From the NCBI GenBank assembly GCA_000431975.1, contig HF988582.1, forward strand, positions 1 through 64,000: DNA of 64,000 nucleotides, read 5' to 3'. The notes under the pieces were generated by a model. The model was not told the origin of the DNA and did not search any database. It worked only from the letters and a program-made list of their open reading frames with translations. Both the position numbers and the translations under genes were made by a program. Each line of letters starts with the position of its first letter. Position 1 is the first letter of the stretch. Shown here piece by piece: positions 16,080-26,020 of the stretch. The stretch comes from Prevotella sp. CAG:924. GTDB lineage: Bacteria > Bacteroidota > Bacteroidia > Bacteroidales > Bacteroidaceae.

Positions 16080-17132
16080 TTACTTGTTTGTTGAGTTTAT
16101 GTTGCTAAGTAAATCGAGTTGTCTTTCGGCTTCTTTCAATGCTTTCTTGAAGAAGTACCCTTTGGCTATGAGATTACTTATGCGTTCGACATTAGCTTGC
16201 ATTTCGGCATATTGTTCTTGGGTAATCTTTGGCAGGATAGTGTCCAGTTCTTTAAGCGAATCGATACATAGGCCGATGCCGTGCTTGCTTACAAATGGTG
16301 CCAGAGCGGCCTGTTTCCATATTATTACGGGTAGTGAGCAGCGCAAATAGAGCGATGTCTTGTGCGGATTGTTAATTTTGAGATATTCGCCCCAATCGCC
16401 TGTGCATCCGTCTTCTGAGGCTCCATCCCATACCAGTCCAAAATGTCCACGTACCGTAGCTATAAGTTCATTGGACTTTACAAATCCCATTATGTCAAAT
16501 TTGTCGGCACCCTCGGCCTTGTCTATTTCGAATCCGTTACCATAGAGCCTTACCTTGAACGAATTTATGTATTTTCCCCAATGATAAAGAAACATGTTCT
16601 TTCTCGGGTTGAGTGCTCCTGCATACACTACGGTGAGGTCTGTGCTGTAGGTTTGATTCTGTGCCTTGGTGTCTGATAGATAGTCCCATATGCCTAGGGT
16701 GCCTACCAGGGCTTTGCAATGATGTTCCTCAATCCATTTCTTCATATTATCGTTGAGCGCTATGATATAGTCAGCATGGTTGAGTCTTCTTATCTCCTCG
16801 TCTGGTGTAATGGCCTTGCGACGGAAGCTTCCGAGGTCATGCACGAGCACTATCACCTGAATGTTTTTCAGATGTGCTATGCGGCATACGAACGTGAAAT
16901 ATTTCTTAAAAGGATACTGCAATATCAGTCTGTCCCCTCTCTTCATGCAGAATATCGATTTGATGACGCTGAAGAGGGTGATGAAGAAGTGTGGTAGAAC
17001 GTTTTTGGATATGCTCTGAGGCAGGCCGACATTTCTGAAGTTCATGTCTTTCATAATCTTCTCCATGTCAGTCTTTGCCTTATTTCCAGCACTATCTAAT
17101 CCCTTGTAGTTACGCGATAGATAACAATTCAT
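16080..17132 (-). CDS. Gtf3/galactofuranosyltransferase-like GT-B glycosyltransferase
   Basis: A 350-residue GT-B-fold enzyme. The opening (RNYKGLDSAGNKAKTDMEKI) and the sections LILQYPFKKYFTFVC, VIVLVHDLGSFRR (about 112-124) and YAGALNPRKNMFLYHW resemble the streptococcal Gtf3 and the beta-1,6-galactofuranosyltransferase-like proteins found in polysaccharide clusters. The C-terminal nucleotide-sugar half has FGLVWDGASEDGCTGDWGEY (about 233-252) and LPVIIWKQAALAPFV. No signal peptide or membrane span, so it works at the inner face of the membrane. It neighbours the GT8 gene, but a dispersed repeat lies between them and no flippase or polymerase is seen. Donor and acceptor unknown. Confidence 0.75.
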   Translation of the reverse strand: MNCYLSRNYKGLDSAGNKAKTDMEKIMKDMNFRNVGLPQSISKNVLPHFFITLFSVIKSIFCMKRGDRLILQYPFKKYFTFVCRIAHLKNIQVIVLVHDLGSFRRKAITPDEEIRRLNHADYIIALNDNMKKWIEEHHCKALVGTLGIWDYLSDTKAQNQTYSTDLTVVYAGALNPRKNMFLYHWGKYINSFKVRLYGNGFEIDKAEGADKFDIMGFVKSNELIATVRGHFGLVWDGASEDGCTGDWGEYLKINNPHKTSLYLRCSLPVIIWKQAALAPFVSKHGIGLCIDSLKELDTILPKITQEQYAEMQANVERISNLIAKGYFFKKALKEAERQLDLLSNINSTNK

Positions 17133-17695
17133 ATTATATCAGAATTAAAATCATTACTGTTGTTCAGGTTGAATATTTTATGGTGTGTGACTTTCAGCTT
17201 TTTATCTGTTTGCCGATCTCTGAAAGTTTCTTGAATTTGTGTTACGGCCCGACAATAGTCTTTCGATGAGCATATGGCTGTCCATATGAACGATTTCGTG
17301 ATGTGCCGTCTTTATCAAGTGTCCTCTTACCGTTGTGAATCCACAAAATTAAATTACAATATGTCAAAGATAGCAATAAAATCTGAAAAACTCAATTCTT
17401 TTGAGAAATATTTTCCATTATGAATAAATTTGCCCTCCAATTTCTTGGTCATAGACCTCATTGGATTAATATTTTACCATTGTGGATATATGTTCATTAG
17501 GTTGCTTATGGGTGAGGATGCAATTGTATGGAAAACGGTTTCCACCGTCTTTTGACATCTCTTAGCTTACAAATTTCATTGCAGTCATTTTCCTTTGTCA
17601 GGCAAGGATTGTTGAATAGTGACGGAAAGTTGTTCGCGGACATTAGAGAGATGCTCTCCTTTTTCCTTTTCTGTTGACTGAAAATAATTTAAATA
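17133..17695. other. Gene-free interval upstream of two divergent units
   Basis: No open frame of interest and no RNA gene is visible. A minus-strand -7 box (TATCTTTG, complement of 17365-17372) could drive the glycosyltransferases, and the plus-strand promoter of the SDR gene lies at the right end. The rest is AT-rich. Confidence 0.5.
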
Positions 17696-17727
17696 CTTGT
17701 TTACTCAGCGGAAAATACGTACCTTTG
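17696..17727 (+). promoter_or_regulatory. Promoter of the SDR-PAP2 operon
   Basis: CTTG (17696-17699), 20-bp spacer, TACCTTTG (17720-17727). Start of transcription is expected near 17734, 20 nt before the ATG. Confidence 0.65.
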
Positions 17728-17753
17728 CGGCCATATTATAGTCAGACATTCGA

Positions 17754-18749
17754 ATGAAGATTCTTATCACCGGAGCCAGCGGGTTCATCGGCAGTTTTAT
17801 CGTGGAGGAGGCTCTTGCCCATGGATTTGAGACGTGGGCTGCCGTTCGTCCTACGAGTAGTCGCCGTTATCTGCAGGACAGTCGCATACACTTTATTAAT
17901 CTTGATTTCAGTTCAGAAGCGAAGCTTATAGAATCCTTACGCAGCCATACATTCGACTATGTGGTCCATGCTGCTGGCGTAACCAAGGCGTTGAGAGAGT
18001 CAGACTTTTTCCGCGTCAATACGGAGGGTACGAAGCATCTGGTCGGAGCGTTATTGAAACTAGAAATGCCGTTGAAGCGCTTTGTCTATCTCTCTTCACT
18101 TTCTGTCTTTGGTGCCATCAGGGAGCAGCAACCCTATCAGGAGATCACTGAGACGGATCAGCCTTGTCCCAATACGGCTTACGGCCGCAGTAAGATGGAG
18201 GCTGAGCAGTTTCTCGATAGTGTAGCTTCAAGATTGCCCTTTGTCGTATTGCGTCCTACGGGAGTCTACGGCCCGAGGGAGAAAGACTATTTCCTGATGG
18301 TGAAGAGCATCAGTCAGCATACCGATTTCGCGGTAGGTTTTAAACGTCAGGACATTACGTTTGTCTATGTAGCCGATGTTGTGCAAGCTGTGTTCCTGGC
18401 TCTTGACCATGGTGGCAATGGCAGAAAATATTTTCTCAGCGATGGTGCCGTGTATCAGAGTTCAACCTTCAGCCGACTTATCCGCGAGGCTTTGGGCCGT
18501 CCGTGGTGGATTCGCATTACAGCCCCCATCTGGATGCTGCGTGTCGTGACGGCCGTCGGCGACCGCTGGATGCATCTTACCGGAAAGATGACGGCTCTCA
18601 ACAATGACAAATACAACATCCTCCGGCAACGCAACTGGCGTTGTGACATCACTCCGGCAGTAAACGAGTTGGGCTATCACCCCCAATATCCGCTTGAGAG
18701 AGGTGTGGCATTGACCGTGAAATGGTATAAGGAAAATAATTGGATATGA
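17754..18749 (+). CDS. NAD-dependent epimerase/dehydratase (extended SDR)
   Basis: A 331-residue cytoplasmic extended short-chain dehydrogenase. Cofactor motif GASGFIG (residues 7-13), the VVHAAGVT strand (about 72-79), catalytic Ser in YLSSLSVFG and YxxxK in NTAYGRSKMEAEQF (about 139-152), then RPTGVYGPREKDY. Relatives act on nucleotide sugars or reduce ketones of the dihydroflavonol/3-beta-hydroxysteroid type, and the substrate cannot be assigned. The stop overlaps the start of the PAP2 gene by four bases (ATGA), so the two are translationally coupled and probably act on the same lipid or glycan pathway. Confidence 0.88.
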   Translation: MKILITGASGFIGSFIVEEALAHGFETWAAVRPTSSRRYLQDSRIHFINLDFSSEAKLIESLRSHTFDYVVHAAGVTKALRESDFFRVNTEGTKHLVGALLKLEMPLKRFVYLSSLSVFGAIREQQPYQEITETDQPCPNTAYGRSKMEAEQFLDSVASRLPFVVLRPTGVYGPREKDYFLMVKSISQHTDFAVGFKRQDITFVYVADVVQAVFLALDHGGNGRKYFLSDGAVYQSSTFSRLIREALGRPWWIRITAPIWMLRVVTAVGDRWMHLTGKMTALNNDKYNILRQRNWRCDITPAVNELGYHPQYPLERGVALTVKWYKENNWI

Positions 18750-19729
18750 TCATATCATTGAAGAAATATATAACCATAGAAAAGAAACCGCACCGCGGTC
18801 TGATGCCGTTAGAGTGGACAGTACTGGGCTATGCCCTCTTCACGCTGTTGATGGTACTGTTCACTTATACGAAGTTGGAATCGCCCGAGGCTCTGATCTG
18901 GGGGCGTGTTCGTCTGTGTTTCATCACGCTGGCAGTATGGGCCGTCTATGAGCTGGTACCGTGTCGTGTGACAAGATTGTTGCGTGTTATTGTGCAGGGT
19001 GTGTTGCTTGCCATCTGGTATCCTGACACTTATGAGCTCAACCGGATATTGCCCAATCTTGATCATCATTTCGCTGAGATTGACCAGATGCTCTTTGGCT
19101 GTCAACCGGCTTTGCTGTTCTCACAGCATTATCCTTCCCATGTGGTGAGTGAGCTGATGGATCTGGGCTATGCCTCCTATTATCCACTGATCATCCTCAC
19201 GTTGCTTATCTTCTTTTTCGGTCAATACAAGAACTTTGAGCGGGCGGCATGGATCATCCTCGCCTCATTCTTCACCTATTATGTGATCTATGACGTATTG
19301 CCCGTTACCGGTCCTACGTTCTATTACAAGGCTGTAGGTATGAAGGATATAGTAGCCGGTACCTTCCCATCGTTGGGCGATTATTTCAACAGCCATCAGG
19401 ACTGTCTGCCCGCACCGGGCTATACCGATGGCATTTTCTATCATCTCGTCGAGGGCGCCAAGGCGGCAGGAGAGCGGCCGACAGCCGCTTTCCCATCCTC
19501 ACATGTCGGCGTGTCGACGGTGTGTCTGCTGTTGGTGATCTATACGCGCTATTGGCGTTGGCTTTGGCTGTTCGTCCCTTTATATGTCCTGCTGTGTATG
19601 TCGACGGTGTACATTCAGGCCCATTACCTTGTTGATGCCCTTGCCGGCCTGGTTACGGGTATTGCCTTCTTCTATGTCGGCCTGGTGCTGACGAAGAGAA
19701 TGAAAGGCTGTCAGGTGACCGTGCGCTGA
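18746..19729 (+). CDS. PAP2-superfamily membrane phosphatase/phosphotransferase, AUR1-like
   Basis: An inner membrane protein of 327 residues with several hydrophobic spans. The PAP2 catalytic signatures are present: PSSHVGVSTVCLLLV (about 250-264) for the SGH-type motif and TVYIQAHYLVDALAG (about 287-301) for the final His/Asp motif. The wider N-terminal membrane region and the GRPTAAFPSSH-like entry resemble inositol-phosphorylceramide synthase (AUR1)-type members rather than simple PgpB phosphatases. I start it at the ATG overlapping the SDR stop; a TTG two codons earlier is weaker. The likely role is removal or transfer of a phosphate head group during lipid synthesis. Sphingolipid involvement is only a hint. 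Confidence 0.82.
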   Translation: MIISLKKYITIEKKPHRGLMPLEWTVLGYALFTLLMVLFTYTKLESPEALIWGRVRLCFITLAVWAVYELVPCRVTRLLRVIVQGVLLAIWYPDTYELNRILPNLDHHFAEIDQMLFGCQPALLFSQHYPSHVVSELMDLGYASYYPLIILTLLIFFFGQYKNFERAAWIILASFFTYYVIYDVLPVTGPTFYYKAVGMKDIVAGTFPSLGDYFNSHQDCLPAPGYTDGIFYHLVEGAKAAGERPTAAFPSSHVGVSTVCLLLVIYTRYWRWLWLFVPLYVLLCMSTVYIQAHYLVDALAGLVTGIAFFYVGLVLTKRMKGCQVTVR

Positions 19730-19793
19730 CCACGGCAAGGAGGGTGACGGGCGCTTATATCAATTCGTTTTAATATTCATCATTTTATATCCA

Positions 19794-21131
19794 ATGACAA
19801 AGAAGCTTTTTATAGAGACATACGGTTGTCAGATGAATGTGGCAGACAGCGAGGTGGTCGCCTCCATCATGCAGATGGCCGGTTATGAAGTCTGTGAGAA
19901 AGAGGAAGAGGCTGATGCCATCTTTCTTAATACCTGCTCTATTCGCGATAACGCCGAGAGCAAGATCTATCATCGTCTTGATACGCTCTATGCTGAGGAG
20001 CGCAAGGGGCGTCGTCTCATCCTCGGCGTGCTGGGCTGCATGGCTGAGCGCGTGAAAGACGATCTGATGACCAACCATCATGCCAATCTAGTCTGTGGTC
20101 CTGACGCTTATCTTAACTTGCCCGATATGATCGCACAGTGTGAGAACGGGCATAATGCCATCAACATTGAGCTGTCGACGACGGAGACTTACCGTAATGT
20201 GATGCCTGAGCGTATTGGTGGTAATCGTGTGAGTGGCTTTGTCAGTATCATGCGTGGCTGCAACAATTTCTGTCACTATTGCATCGTGCCTTACACCCGT
20301 GGTCGAGAGCGCTCACGCGATGTCGATAGCATTCTTGCTGAGGTGCGCGACTTGCATGACAAGGGATTCAAGGAGGTGACACTGCTGGGACAGAATGTCA
20401 ACTCCTATGGTCTGCCCACTCCTGGCAGCAAGGAACAAAAGGGCCGTGTGGAGTCGTTTGCAGAACTGCTTCGTGAGGTGGCGCGTGCCGTGCCTGACAT
20501 GCGGGTACGTTTCACTACCTCCAACCCTGAGGATATGAGCGAGGACATTCTCCATGCGATAGCTGAGGAACCTAACCTCTGTAAGCATATCCACTTCCCC
20601 GTGCAGAGCGGAAGTGACAAGATACTGAAGCTGATGAACCGTAAATATACGCGTGAGGACTATCTGAAGAAGGTGGAGGCCATCCGACGGATCATACCCG
20701 GTTGCGGACTGACCACCGATGTCTTCGTAGGCTATCACGACGAGACGGAGGAGGATTTTGAGGAGACCCTGTCACTGATGCGTGAGGTGGGCTTCGACTC
20801 AGCCTTCATGTTCAAGTATTCGGAGCGGCCTGGTACGTATGCGGCCCGTCATCTGCCCGATAATGTCAGTGAGGAGACGAAGATCAGCCGTCTCAATGAG
20901 CTGATCCATTTGCAGACGGAGATTTCCGCACAGCGCAATAAGGAAGATGAGGGTAAGGAGTTTGACATCTTGCTTGAACGCACGTCGAAGCGTGACCGCA
21001 ACCAACTTATGGGGCGTACGGAACAGAACAAGGCGGTGGTCATCGACCGTGGCGGACATCATATCGGCGAGACGGTACATGTGCGCATCACGGGCTCTAC
21101 ATCAGCAACGTTATTTGGTGAGGTTATCTGA
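19794..21131 (+). CDS. miaB: tRNA-2-methylthio-N6-dimethylallyladenosine synthase
   Basis: Radical SAM methylthiotransferase that converts i6A37 to ms2i6A37 in tRNAs reading UNN codons. The N-terminal UPF0004 domain has three cluster-binding cysteines (YGCQMN at about 8-13, NTCSIR, GCMAER). The radical SAM motif CNNFCHYC is at about 156-163, and the C-terminal TRAM domain occupies about 375-440. 445 residues is standard. It starts 64 bp after the PAP2 gene and ends only 2 bp before the ABC exporter start, so at least the latter pair are co-transcribed. Confidence 0.95.
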   Translation: MTKKLFIETYGCQMNVADSEVVASIMQMAGYEVCEKEEEADAIFLNTCSIRDNAESKIYHRLDTLYAEERKGRRLILGVLGCMAERVKDDLMTNHHANLVCGPDAYLNLPDMIAQCENGHNAINIELSTTETYRNVMPERIGGNRVSGFVSIMRGCNNFCHYCIVPYTRGRERSRDVDSILAEVRDLHDKGFKEVTLLGQNVNSYGLPTPGSKEQKGRVESFAELLREVARAVPDMRVRFTTSNPEDMSEDILHAIAEEPNLCKHIHFPVQSGSDKILKLMNRKYTREDYLKKVEAIRRIIPGCGLTTDVFVGYHDETEEDFEETLSLMREVGFDSAFMFKYSERPGTYAARHLPDNVSEETKISRLNELIHLQTEISAQRNKEDEGKEFDILLERTSKRDRNQLMGRTEQNKAVVIDRGGHHIGETVHVRITGSTSATLFGEVI

Positions 21132-21133
21132 TT

Positions 21134-22954
21134 ATGAAAGAGTTCCTGCAAGTCCTGAGGCGGTTCGTGCCGCCTTATAAGAAGTACCTTGTACTGTCGG
21201 TGATCTTCAACATCCTCAGTGCGGTGTTGAACATCTTCTCCTTTGCCACGCTCATCCCTCTCTTACAGATCCTGTTCAAGACAGAGGGGGCTGGGACAGC
21301 TACGCGGCTGATGCCCTGGGCGATGAACAAGGAGGTGATCTCCAACAACGCTGATTATCTTGTGCAGCAGGTCATCAATGAATATGGCTCTACCACTACC
21401 CTGCTTTTTATCGGTATGGCCCTTGTGGTGATGACTGCACTGAAGACAGCGTGCTATTTCGCCTCGTCGGCTACGATCATTCCGATTCGCACTGGTGTGG
21501 TACGTGACATTCGAAACCAGCTCTATCGCAAGATTACCTCTCTTGATCTGGGCTTCTTCTCTGAGGAGCGCAAGGGTGACATCATTGCCCGAATGAGCGG
21601 TGACGTGCAGGAGATAGAAAATTCGATCATGGCGAGCATTGACATGCTCTTCAAGAACCCGATCCTGATCGTTTCCTATTTCGTAGCCATGCTTGTCATC
21701 TCTTGGCAGCTGACCTTGTTCACTATTGTCTTTGTGCCAGTCTTTGGCTGGTTTATGGGACTTGTAGGACGTAAGCTCAAACAGAAAAGTATCAAGGCAC
21801 AGGCCTTGTGGAGCGACACGATGAGTCAGGTAGAAGAGACGCTTGGTGGCCTGCGCATCATCAAGGCTTTCTGTGCGGAAGAGAAGATGAATAAGCGTTT
21901 CGACCGGGTGAACTCTGACTACCGGCAGAATATCATGCATGTGAACATCCGTCAGCAGGCCGGCCATCCTATGAGTGAGTTTCTAGGTACGGTGATGATC
22001 GTAATCGTACTTTGGTTTGGAGGTATTCTGGTGCTTAATCAGGAGGTGCTCTCCGGTCCTACGTTCATTTATTATATGGTGATTCTCTATAGCATCATCA
22101 ATCCGTTGAAGGACTTCTCCAAGGCAGGATATAGTGTACCTAAGGGTCTGGCCTCGATGGAACGTGTTGACAAGATCCTAAAGGCGGAGATTATGATCCA
22201 GGAGCCTGAACATCCCGTGCACATCCAGGATTTTGAACATCAGATAGAGTTTCGCCATGTGTCGTTCCGTTATGGTGAGCAGTGGGTACTGAAAGACATC
22301 AATCTCGTCATTCCTAAGGGAAAGACGGTGGCACTCGTAGGACAGAGTGGTAGTGGCAAGTCAACGCTTGTCGACCTTATCCCCCGCTATTATGACGTGC
22401 AGGAAGGCGAGGTACTCGTCGATGGTGTGAACGTGCGCGATCTTGGCATTCATGATCTGCGTGAGTTGATCGGCAATGTCAATCAGGAAGCCATCCTCTT
22501 TAATGACTCGTTCTACAACAACATCACCTTTGGTGTCAGCCATGCCACGAAAGAGGAGGTGATCCGCGCGGCTAAGATTGCGAATGCCTACGACTTCATC
22601 ATGGAGACGGAAAAGGGCTTCGATACGAATATCGGTGATCGTGGTGGGCGGCTCTCCGGCGGTCAGCGTCAGCGTGTGAGCATTGCTCGTGCCGTACTGA
22701 AGAATCCGCCGATCCTGATCCTTGATGAGGCTACGTCGGCTCTTGATACGGAGAGTGAGCATCTTGTGCAGGATGCCCTCGAGCGGCTGATGAAGACACG
22801 TACCACCGTGGCCATTGCTCATCGCCTCTCCACGATCCGGAATGCCGATGAGATCTGTGTGCTGCATGAGGGACAGATCGTGGAGCGCGGTACGCATGAT
22901 GAGCTGCTTGCCCTTGACGGATATTATAAGCGGTTGCACGATATGCAGAGCTAA
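21134..22954 (+). CDS. MsbA-like ABC exporter (fused permease and ATPase)
   Basis: A 606-residue half-transporter that would work as a homodimer in the inner membrane. Six transmembrane helices occupy about 1-330 and the nucleotide-binding domain about 370-606. Walker A GQSGSGKST (about 400-408), the ABC signature LSGGQRQR (about 506-513), Walker B ILILDEATSAL and the switch His in IAHRLS are all intact. Similarity is to the lipid exporter class (MsbA/LmrA). An LpxL-like lipid A acyltransferase follows 230 bp downstream, which supports lipid A or another envelope lipid as cargo. Substrate is inference. Confidence 0.92.
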   Translation: MKEFLQVLRRFVPPYKKYLVLSVIFNILSAVLNIFSFATLIPLLQILFKTEGAGTATRLMPWAMNKEVISNNADYLVQQVINEYGSTTTLLFIGMALVVMTALKTACYFASSATIIPIRTGVVRDIRNQLYRKITSLDLGFFSEERKGDIIARMSGDVQEIENSIMASIDMLFKNPILIVSYFVAMLVISWQLTLFTIVFVPVFGWFMGLVGRKLKQKSIKAQALWSDTMSQVEETLGGLRIIKAFCAEEKMNKRFDRVNSDYRQNIMHVNIRQQAGHPMSEFLGTVMIVIVLWFGGILVLNQEVLSGPTFIYYMVILYSIINPLKDFSKAGYSVPKGLASMERVDKILKAEIMIQEPEHPVHIQDFEHQIEFRHVSFRYGEQWVLKDINLVIPKGKTVALVGQSGSGKSTLVDLIPRYYDVQEGEVLVDGVNVRDLGIHDLRELIGNVNQEAILFNDSFYNNITFGVSHATKEEVIRAAKIANAYDFIMETEKGFDTNIGDRGGRLSGGQRQRVSIARAVLKNPPILILDEATSALDTESEHLVQDALERLMKTRTTVAIAHRLSTIRNADEICVLHEGQIVERGTHDELLALDGYYKRLHDMQS

Positions 22955-23187
22955 CGTGAAACGGTGGTCGTCCGTATGGATAGCTGCCGGAGGACCCTGC
23001 TTCTGGTTACGGAAGCCTATGACGAAAGCTGAATAAGCATCGCCTTACGGATAAGTATGCGTAGAAACGTCATAGCCGCAGGCAGACGGCTGTCCGAGAA
23101 TGCAGATACTCTGTGTTACTGCTGATATAAATAGGCCGTGTAGCCAAATGGACTACAACCATTGTCTTTTTGTAAATCAATCTGGAT

Positions 23188-24132
23188 ATGTCACGAATAG
23201 TTTACGCCATTTTTTATCTTATCTCCCTCCTACCCTTTCGGTTGCTTTATGTCCTTTCGGACATAGGCTATTTCTTCGTGCATGATGTGGCGCGTTATCG
23301 CCGTAAGATCGTGCGCCGAAATCTGGAGACATCGTTTCCAGAACGGACAGAGAAGGAGATCAAGAAGATTGAACGGAGATTCTATCATTGGTTCTGTGAT
23401 TATTTCTTAGAGGCTGTCAAACTACTGAGTATCAGTGATAAGGAACTGTATCGTCGCTTTCAGGTGAACAATGTTGAAGAGGTGGAGCAATGCTTTCAGG
23501 AAGGACAGGATGTCGGTGGTATTCTTGGCCATTATTGCAATTGGGAATGGCTATCGACCATAGGAGCATTTCTTCCCCGAAACCGTATGGTAGGATTGGT
23601 CTATGATCCTCTTCATTCCAAGTCTTTTGATGATCTTTTCCATCATCTGCGCTCCTCACAGCCTAATGGATTGCCAGTGCCAAAGAAAGACATCCTTCGT
23701 GCTCTCGTGACACTTCGGGGAAAGGGTCAGCGTTCTATCTTCGGATATATTGCTGATCAGGCACCCCGATGGACGAACATCCATCTGTGGTTGCCATTCC
23801 TCAATCATCAGACTCCTGTGTTTACAGGTGCTGAACGCATCATGCGCAAGATGAATAATGTCGTATTCTATGTGAAGATGGAGCGTCCTCGTCGTGGATA
23901 CTATACCTGTACTTTCCAGCTCATCACACGCGATTCCGGCAGCTTGCCGGAATATGAGATCACCCGTCGCTTCTTCTCCCTCTTAGAGCAGGACATCCAG
24001 AGGCATCCGGAATATTATCTTTGGACCCATAATCACTGGAAACGCACTAAGGAAGAGTTTGACCGGCGGTTTGAGCTGGTCAACGGAAAGGTGATGGAGA
24101 AATCCAAAGTGCGAAAATCGGAGAATGTATGA
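23188..24132 (+). CDS. Lysophospholipid/lipid A acyltransferase (LpxL/HtrB family)
   Basis: A 314-residue inner membrane-associated acyltransferase that adds a secondary acyl chain to the lipid A precursor. An N-terminal hydrophobic helix (VYAIFYLISLLPFRLLYVLS) anchors it. The catalytic HX4E motif is in GGILGHYCNWEWLS (His about 113), followed by RNRMVGLVYDPLHS and IADQAPRWTN segments typical of the family. Length is normal. The MsbA-like exporter upstream fits late lipid A assembly and export. Confidence 0.9.
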   Translation: MSRIVYAIFYLISLLPFRLLYVLSDIGYFFVHDVARYRRKIVRRNLETSFPERTEKEIKKIERRFYHWFCDYFLEAVKLLSISDKELYRRFQVNNVEEVEQCFQEGQDVGGILGHYCNWEWLSTIGAFLPRNRMVGLVYDPLHSKSFDDLFHHLRSSQPNGLPVPKKDILRALVTLRGKGQRSIFGYIADQAPRWTNIHLWLPFLNHQTPVFTGAERIMRKMNNVVFYVKMERPRRGYYTCTFQLITRDSGSLPEYEITRRFFSLLEQDIQRHPEYYLWTHNHWKRTKEEFDRRFELVNGKVMEKSKVRKSENV

Positions 24133-24299
24133 TAGAGCCTTTCTCCCCTATCCTCTCTTATCAGGCGAATGCTGGTTTAATATTTATTAAGATAGACGGA
24201 CGGAATCGTCGTGGCTTTTTATATTACCTTTGCTTTTAATATATGCGTGGAATAACGTATGTCTTGCAGGGACTGATAGTTAATAAAAAATACAGAATA

Positions 24300-25664
24300 A
24301 TGAGAAAACTATTCTTTGCTTCACTGCTCTTGTTGCTGCCACTTACAATGAGTGCACAGCAGAGCCGTCAGGAGATCGACGCCAATCCGCTGTTGGCCGC
24401 CAACACCTATCTGGCCTATCCGGGTCCGCAGAAACAGCTTACACCGGCTCCGAAGGGTTATGAGCCTTATTATCTGAGCCACTATGGCCGTCATGGCTCA
24501 CGCTATATGATAGGTAAAGGTGCCTATACGAAGCCTTATCTCATGCTGGCGAAGGCCGATTCGCTGGGTAAGCTCACGGATAAGGGCAAGGAGATGCTCG
24601 CATTGCTTAAGGACATGGCAGCGCAGGCCGACGGACGCGATGGCGAACTGACACAGCTCGGTGCACTGCAACATAGGCAGATCGCACAGCGCATGTATGA
24701 CCGTTTCCCTGAAATCTTCAAGGGAAAGACCAACATTGATGCCCGTTCGACAGTGGTCATCCGTTGTATTCTCTCCATGGAGAATGGTTTGCAACAGCTC
24801 CTTCGGAATAATACAGAACTGAATATCCGTCATGACGCCTCCTATCATGATATGTATTTCATGAATCTGGACGACCGTCATTTGGACTCTCTGAAGCGTT
24901 CTCCCGAGGCCAAGGCTGCATTGGAGACATTCAATAAGAAGCATGAGAACTATCAGCATTTGATGGGTGTACTCTTCAATGATGAGAACTATTGGAAGAC
25001 ACAGGTCAATGGACAGCGTCTGTGCGATCTACTCTTCAATGCCATCATCGATGTGCAGGATTTGGTCAAAGGTGATGCTTTCGATCGTCCTTTAGTCAAT
25101 AAGATGCAGGAAAGGCAGTGCGACTCACGCCATCTCTACGATATCTTCACCAAAGATGAGATCTACGACCAGTGGCTTCGTAACAATGCCTATTGGTATG
25201 TGGCTTATGGTACCTCTCCCTTGAGTGGCGGCGTACAGCCTTGGAGCCAACGCAATCTGCTCCGTCGTATCATTGCCGATGCAGACAGCTGTCTTAGACT
25301 CGATCATCCCGGTGCAACGCTGCGTTATGGTCACGATACGATGGTGTGTCCCCTCACTTGTCTGCTCAACCTCAATGGTTATGGGGAGACAATCAATGAT
25401 CTGGAGCAGTTGGACGACAAGGGCTGGACACTGTGGAAGTTTGTTCCTATGGCTGCCAACATACAGTTTGTGTTCTATCGTCCGGTGAAGACTGTCAACG
25501 GCAAGACTGTGGCTGATCCGTCGGGCAAGCATCCTATTCTGGTGAAGATCCTTTCCAATGAAGATGAGGCGACACTGCCTATCGCTACCTCCCAGTGGCC
25601 TTACTATAAATGGAGCGATGTGCGGGCCTATTGTCTGCAGCGGTTGGCTGAGTATCAAGAGTAG
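24300..25664 (+). CDS. Secreted histidine phosphatase, branch 2 (MINPP/phytase-like)
   Basis: A 454-residue exported phosphatase. I start it at the Met heading a signal peptide (MRKLFFASLLLLLPLTMSAQ) rather than at an ATG 57 bp upstream. The phospho-accepting histidine motif is in YLSHYGRHGSRYMIG (about 64-78). The downstream proton-donor motif appears as RYGHDT (about 361-366). Spacing and overall length fit multiple inositol-polyphosphate phosphatase-like proteins of gut Bacteroidales, which release phosphate from phytate in the periplasm or outer membrane vesicles. Phytate as substrate is a family-based guess. A terminator follows 28 bp after the stop. Confidence 0.85.
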   Translation: MRKLFFASLLLLLPLTMSAQQSRQEIDANPLLAANTYLAYPGPQKQLTPAPKGYEPYYLSHYGRHGSRYMIGKGAYTKPYLMLAKADSLGKLTDKGKEMLALLKDMAAQADGRDGELTQLGALQHRQIAQRMYDRFPEIFKGKTNIDARSTVVIRCILSMENGLQQLLRNNTELNIRHDASYHDMYFMNLDDRHLDSLKRSPEAKAALETFNKKHENYQHLMGVLFNDENYWKTQVNGQRLCDLLFNAIIDVQDLVKGDAFDRPLVNKMQERQCDSRHLYDIFTKDEIYDQWLRNNAYWYVAYGTSPLSGGVQPWSQRNLLRRIIADADSCLRLDHPGATLRYGHDTMVCPLTCLLNLNGYGETINDLEQLDDKGWTLWKFVPMAANIQFVFYRPVKTVNGKTVADPSGKHPILVKILSNEDEATLPIATSQWPYYKWSDVRAYCLQRLAEYQE

Positions 25665-25691
25665 GCTGTTTGTTTAAAATATTTGATATGC

Positions 25692-25735
25692 TACCGGCTG
25701 CAGATGAACATTTCTTCTGTAGCCGGTATTGTTTT
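25692..25735 (+). terminator. Terminator of the histidine phosphatase gene
   Basis: Stem TACCGGCTGCAGA / TCTGTAGCCGGTA (about 13 bp, one mismatch) with a loop near 25705-25715, followed by TTGTTTT. Confidence 0.8.
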
Positions 25736-25886
25736 ATAATTTCTATATTCTTCTTCTGTCAAACAGTTGGTACGATATGATGGAGATAGTTGTTGACAGG
25801 CCTCTTGAAGCCTGTATCAAAGAATGGGCTATAGTAGAGCCTCTAAGCGTGTAAAAGTAGTGAAAAGCTAAAAAACAGCTTGAATA

Positions 25887-25918
25887 TTTGCAACTTACGG
25901 ATTTTTAGAGTACTTTTG
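25887..25918 (+). promoter_or_regulatory. Promoter of the PCMD-barrel-calycin locus
   Basis: TTTG (25887-25890), exactly 20 bp, TACTTTTG (25911-25918), then CAGCC. A full match to the phylum consensus, and the only strong promoter seen ahead of the three-gene surface locus. Confidence 0.75.
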
Positions 25919-26020
25919 CAGCCGGTAAAGTTTTCTAAGAAAAGGTTGTATTTGTTTTCCTACAGGTAATCGAATTACTGAAAAAGTGAGAAAACAATAA
26001 AATATTTTCCGTTGAGACGA

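Larger units (their letters stand above)
25665..26020. other. Intergenic interval with terminator and promoter
   Basis: The first part holds a terminator of the phosphatase gene and the middle is featureless. The right half contains the promoter at 25887-25918, leaving a leader of about 95 nt before the PCMD lipoprotein ATG. Confidence 0.6.
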
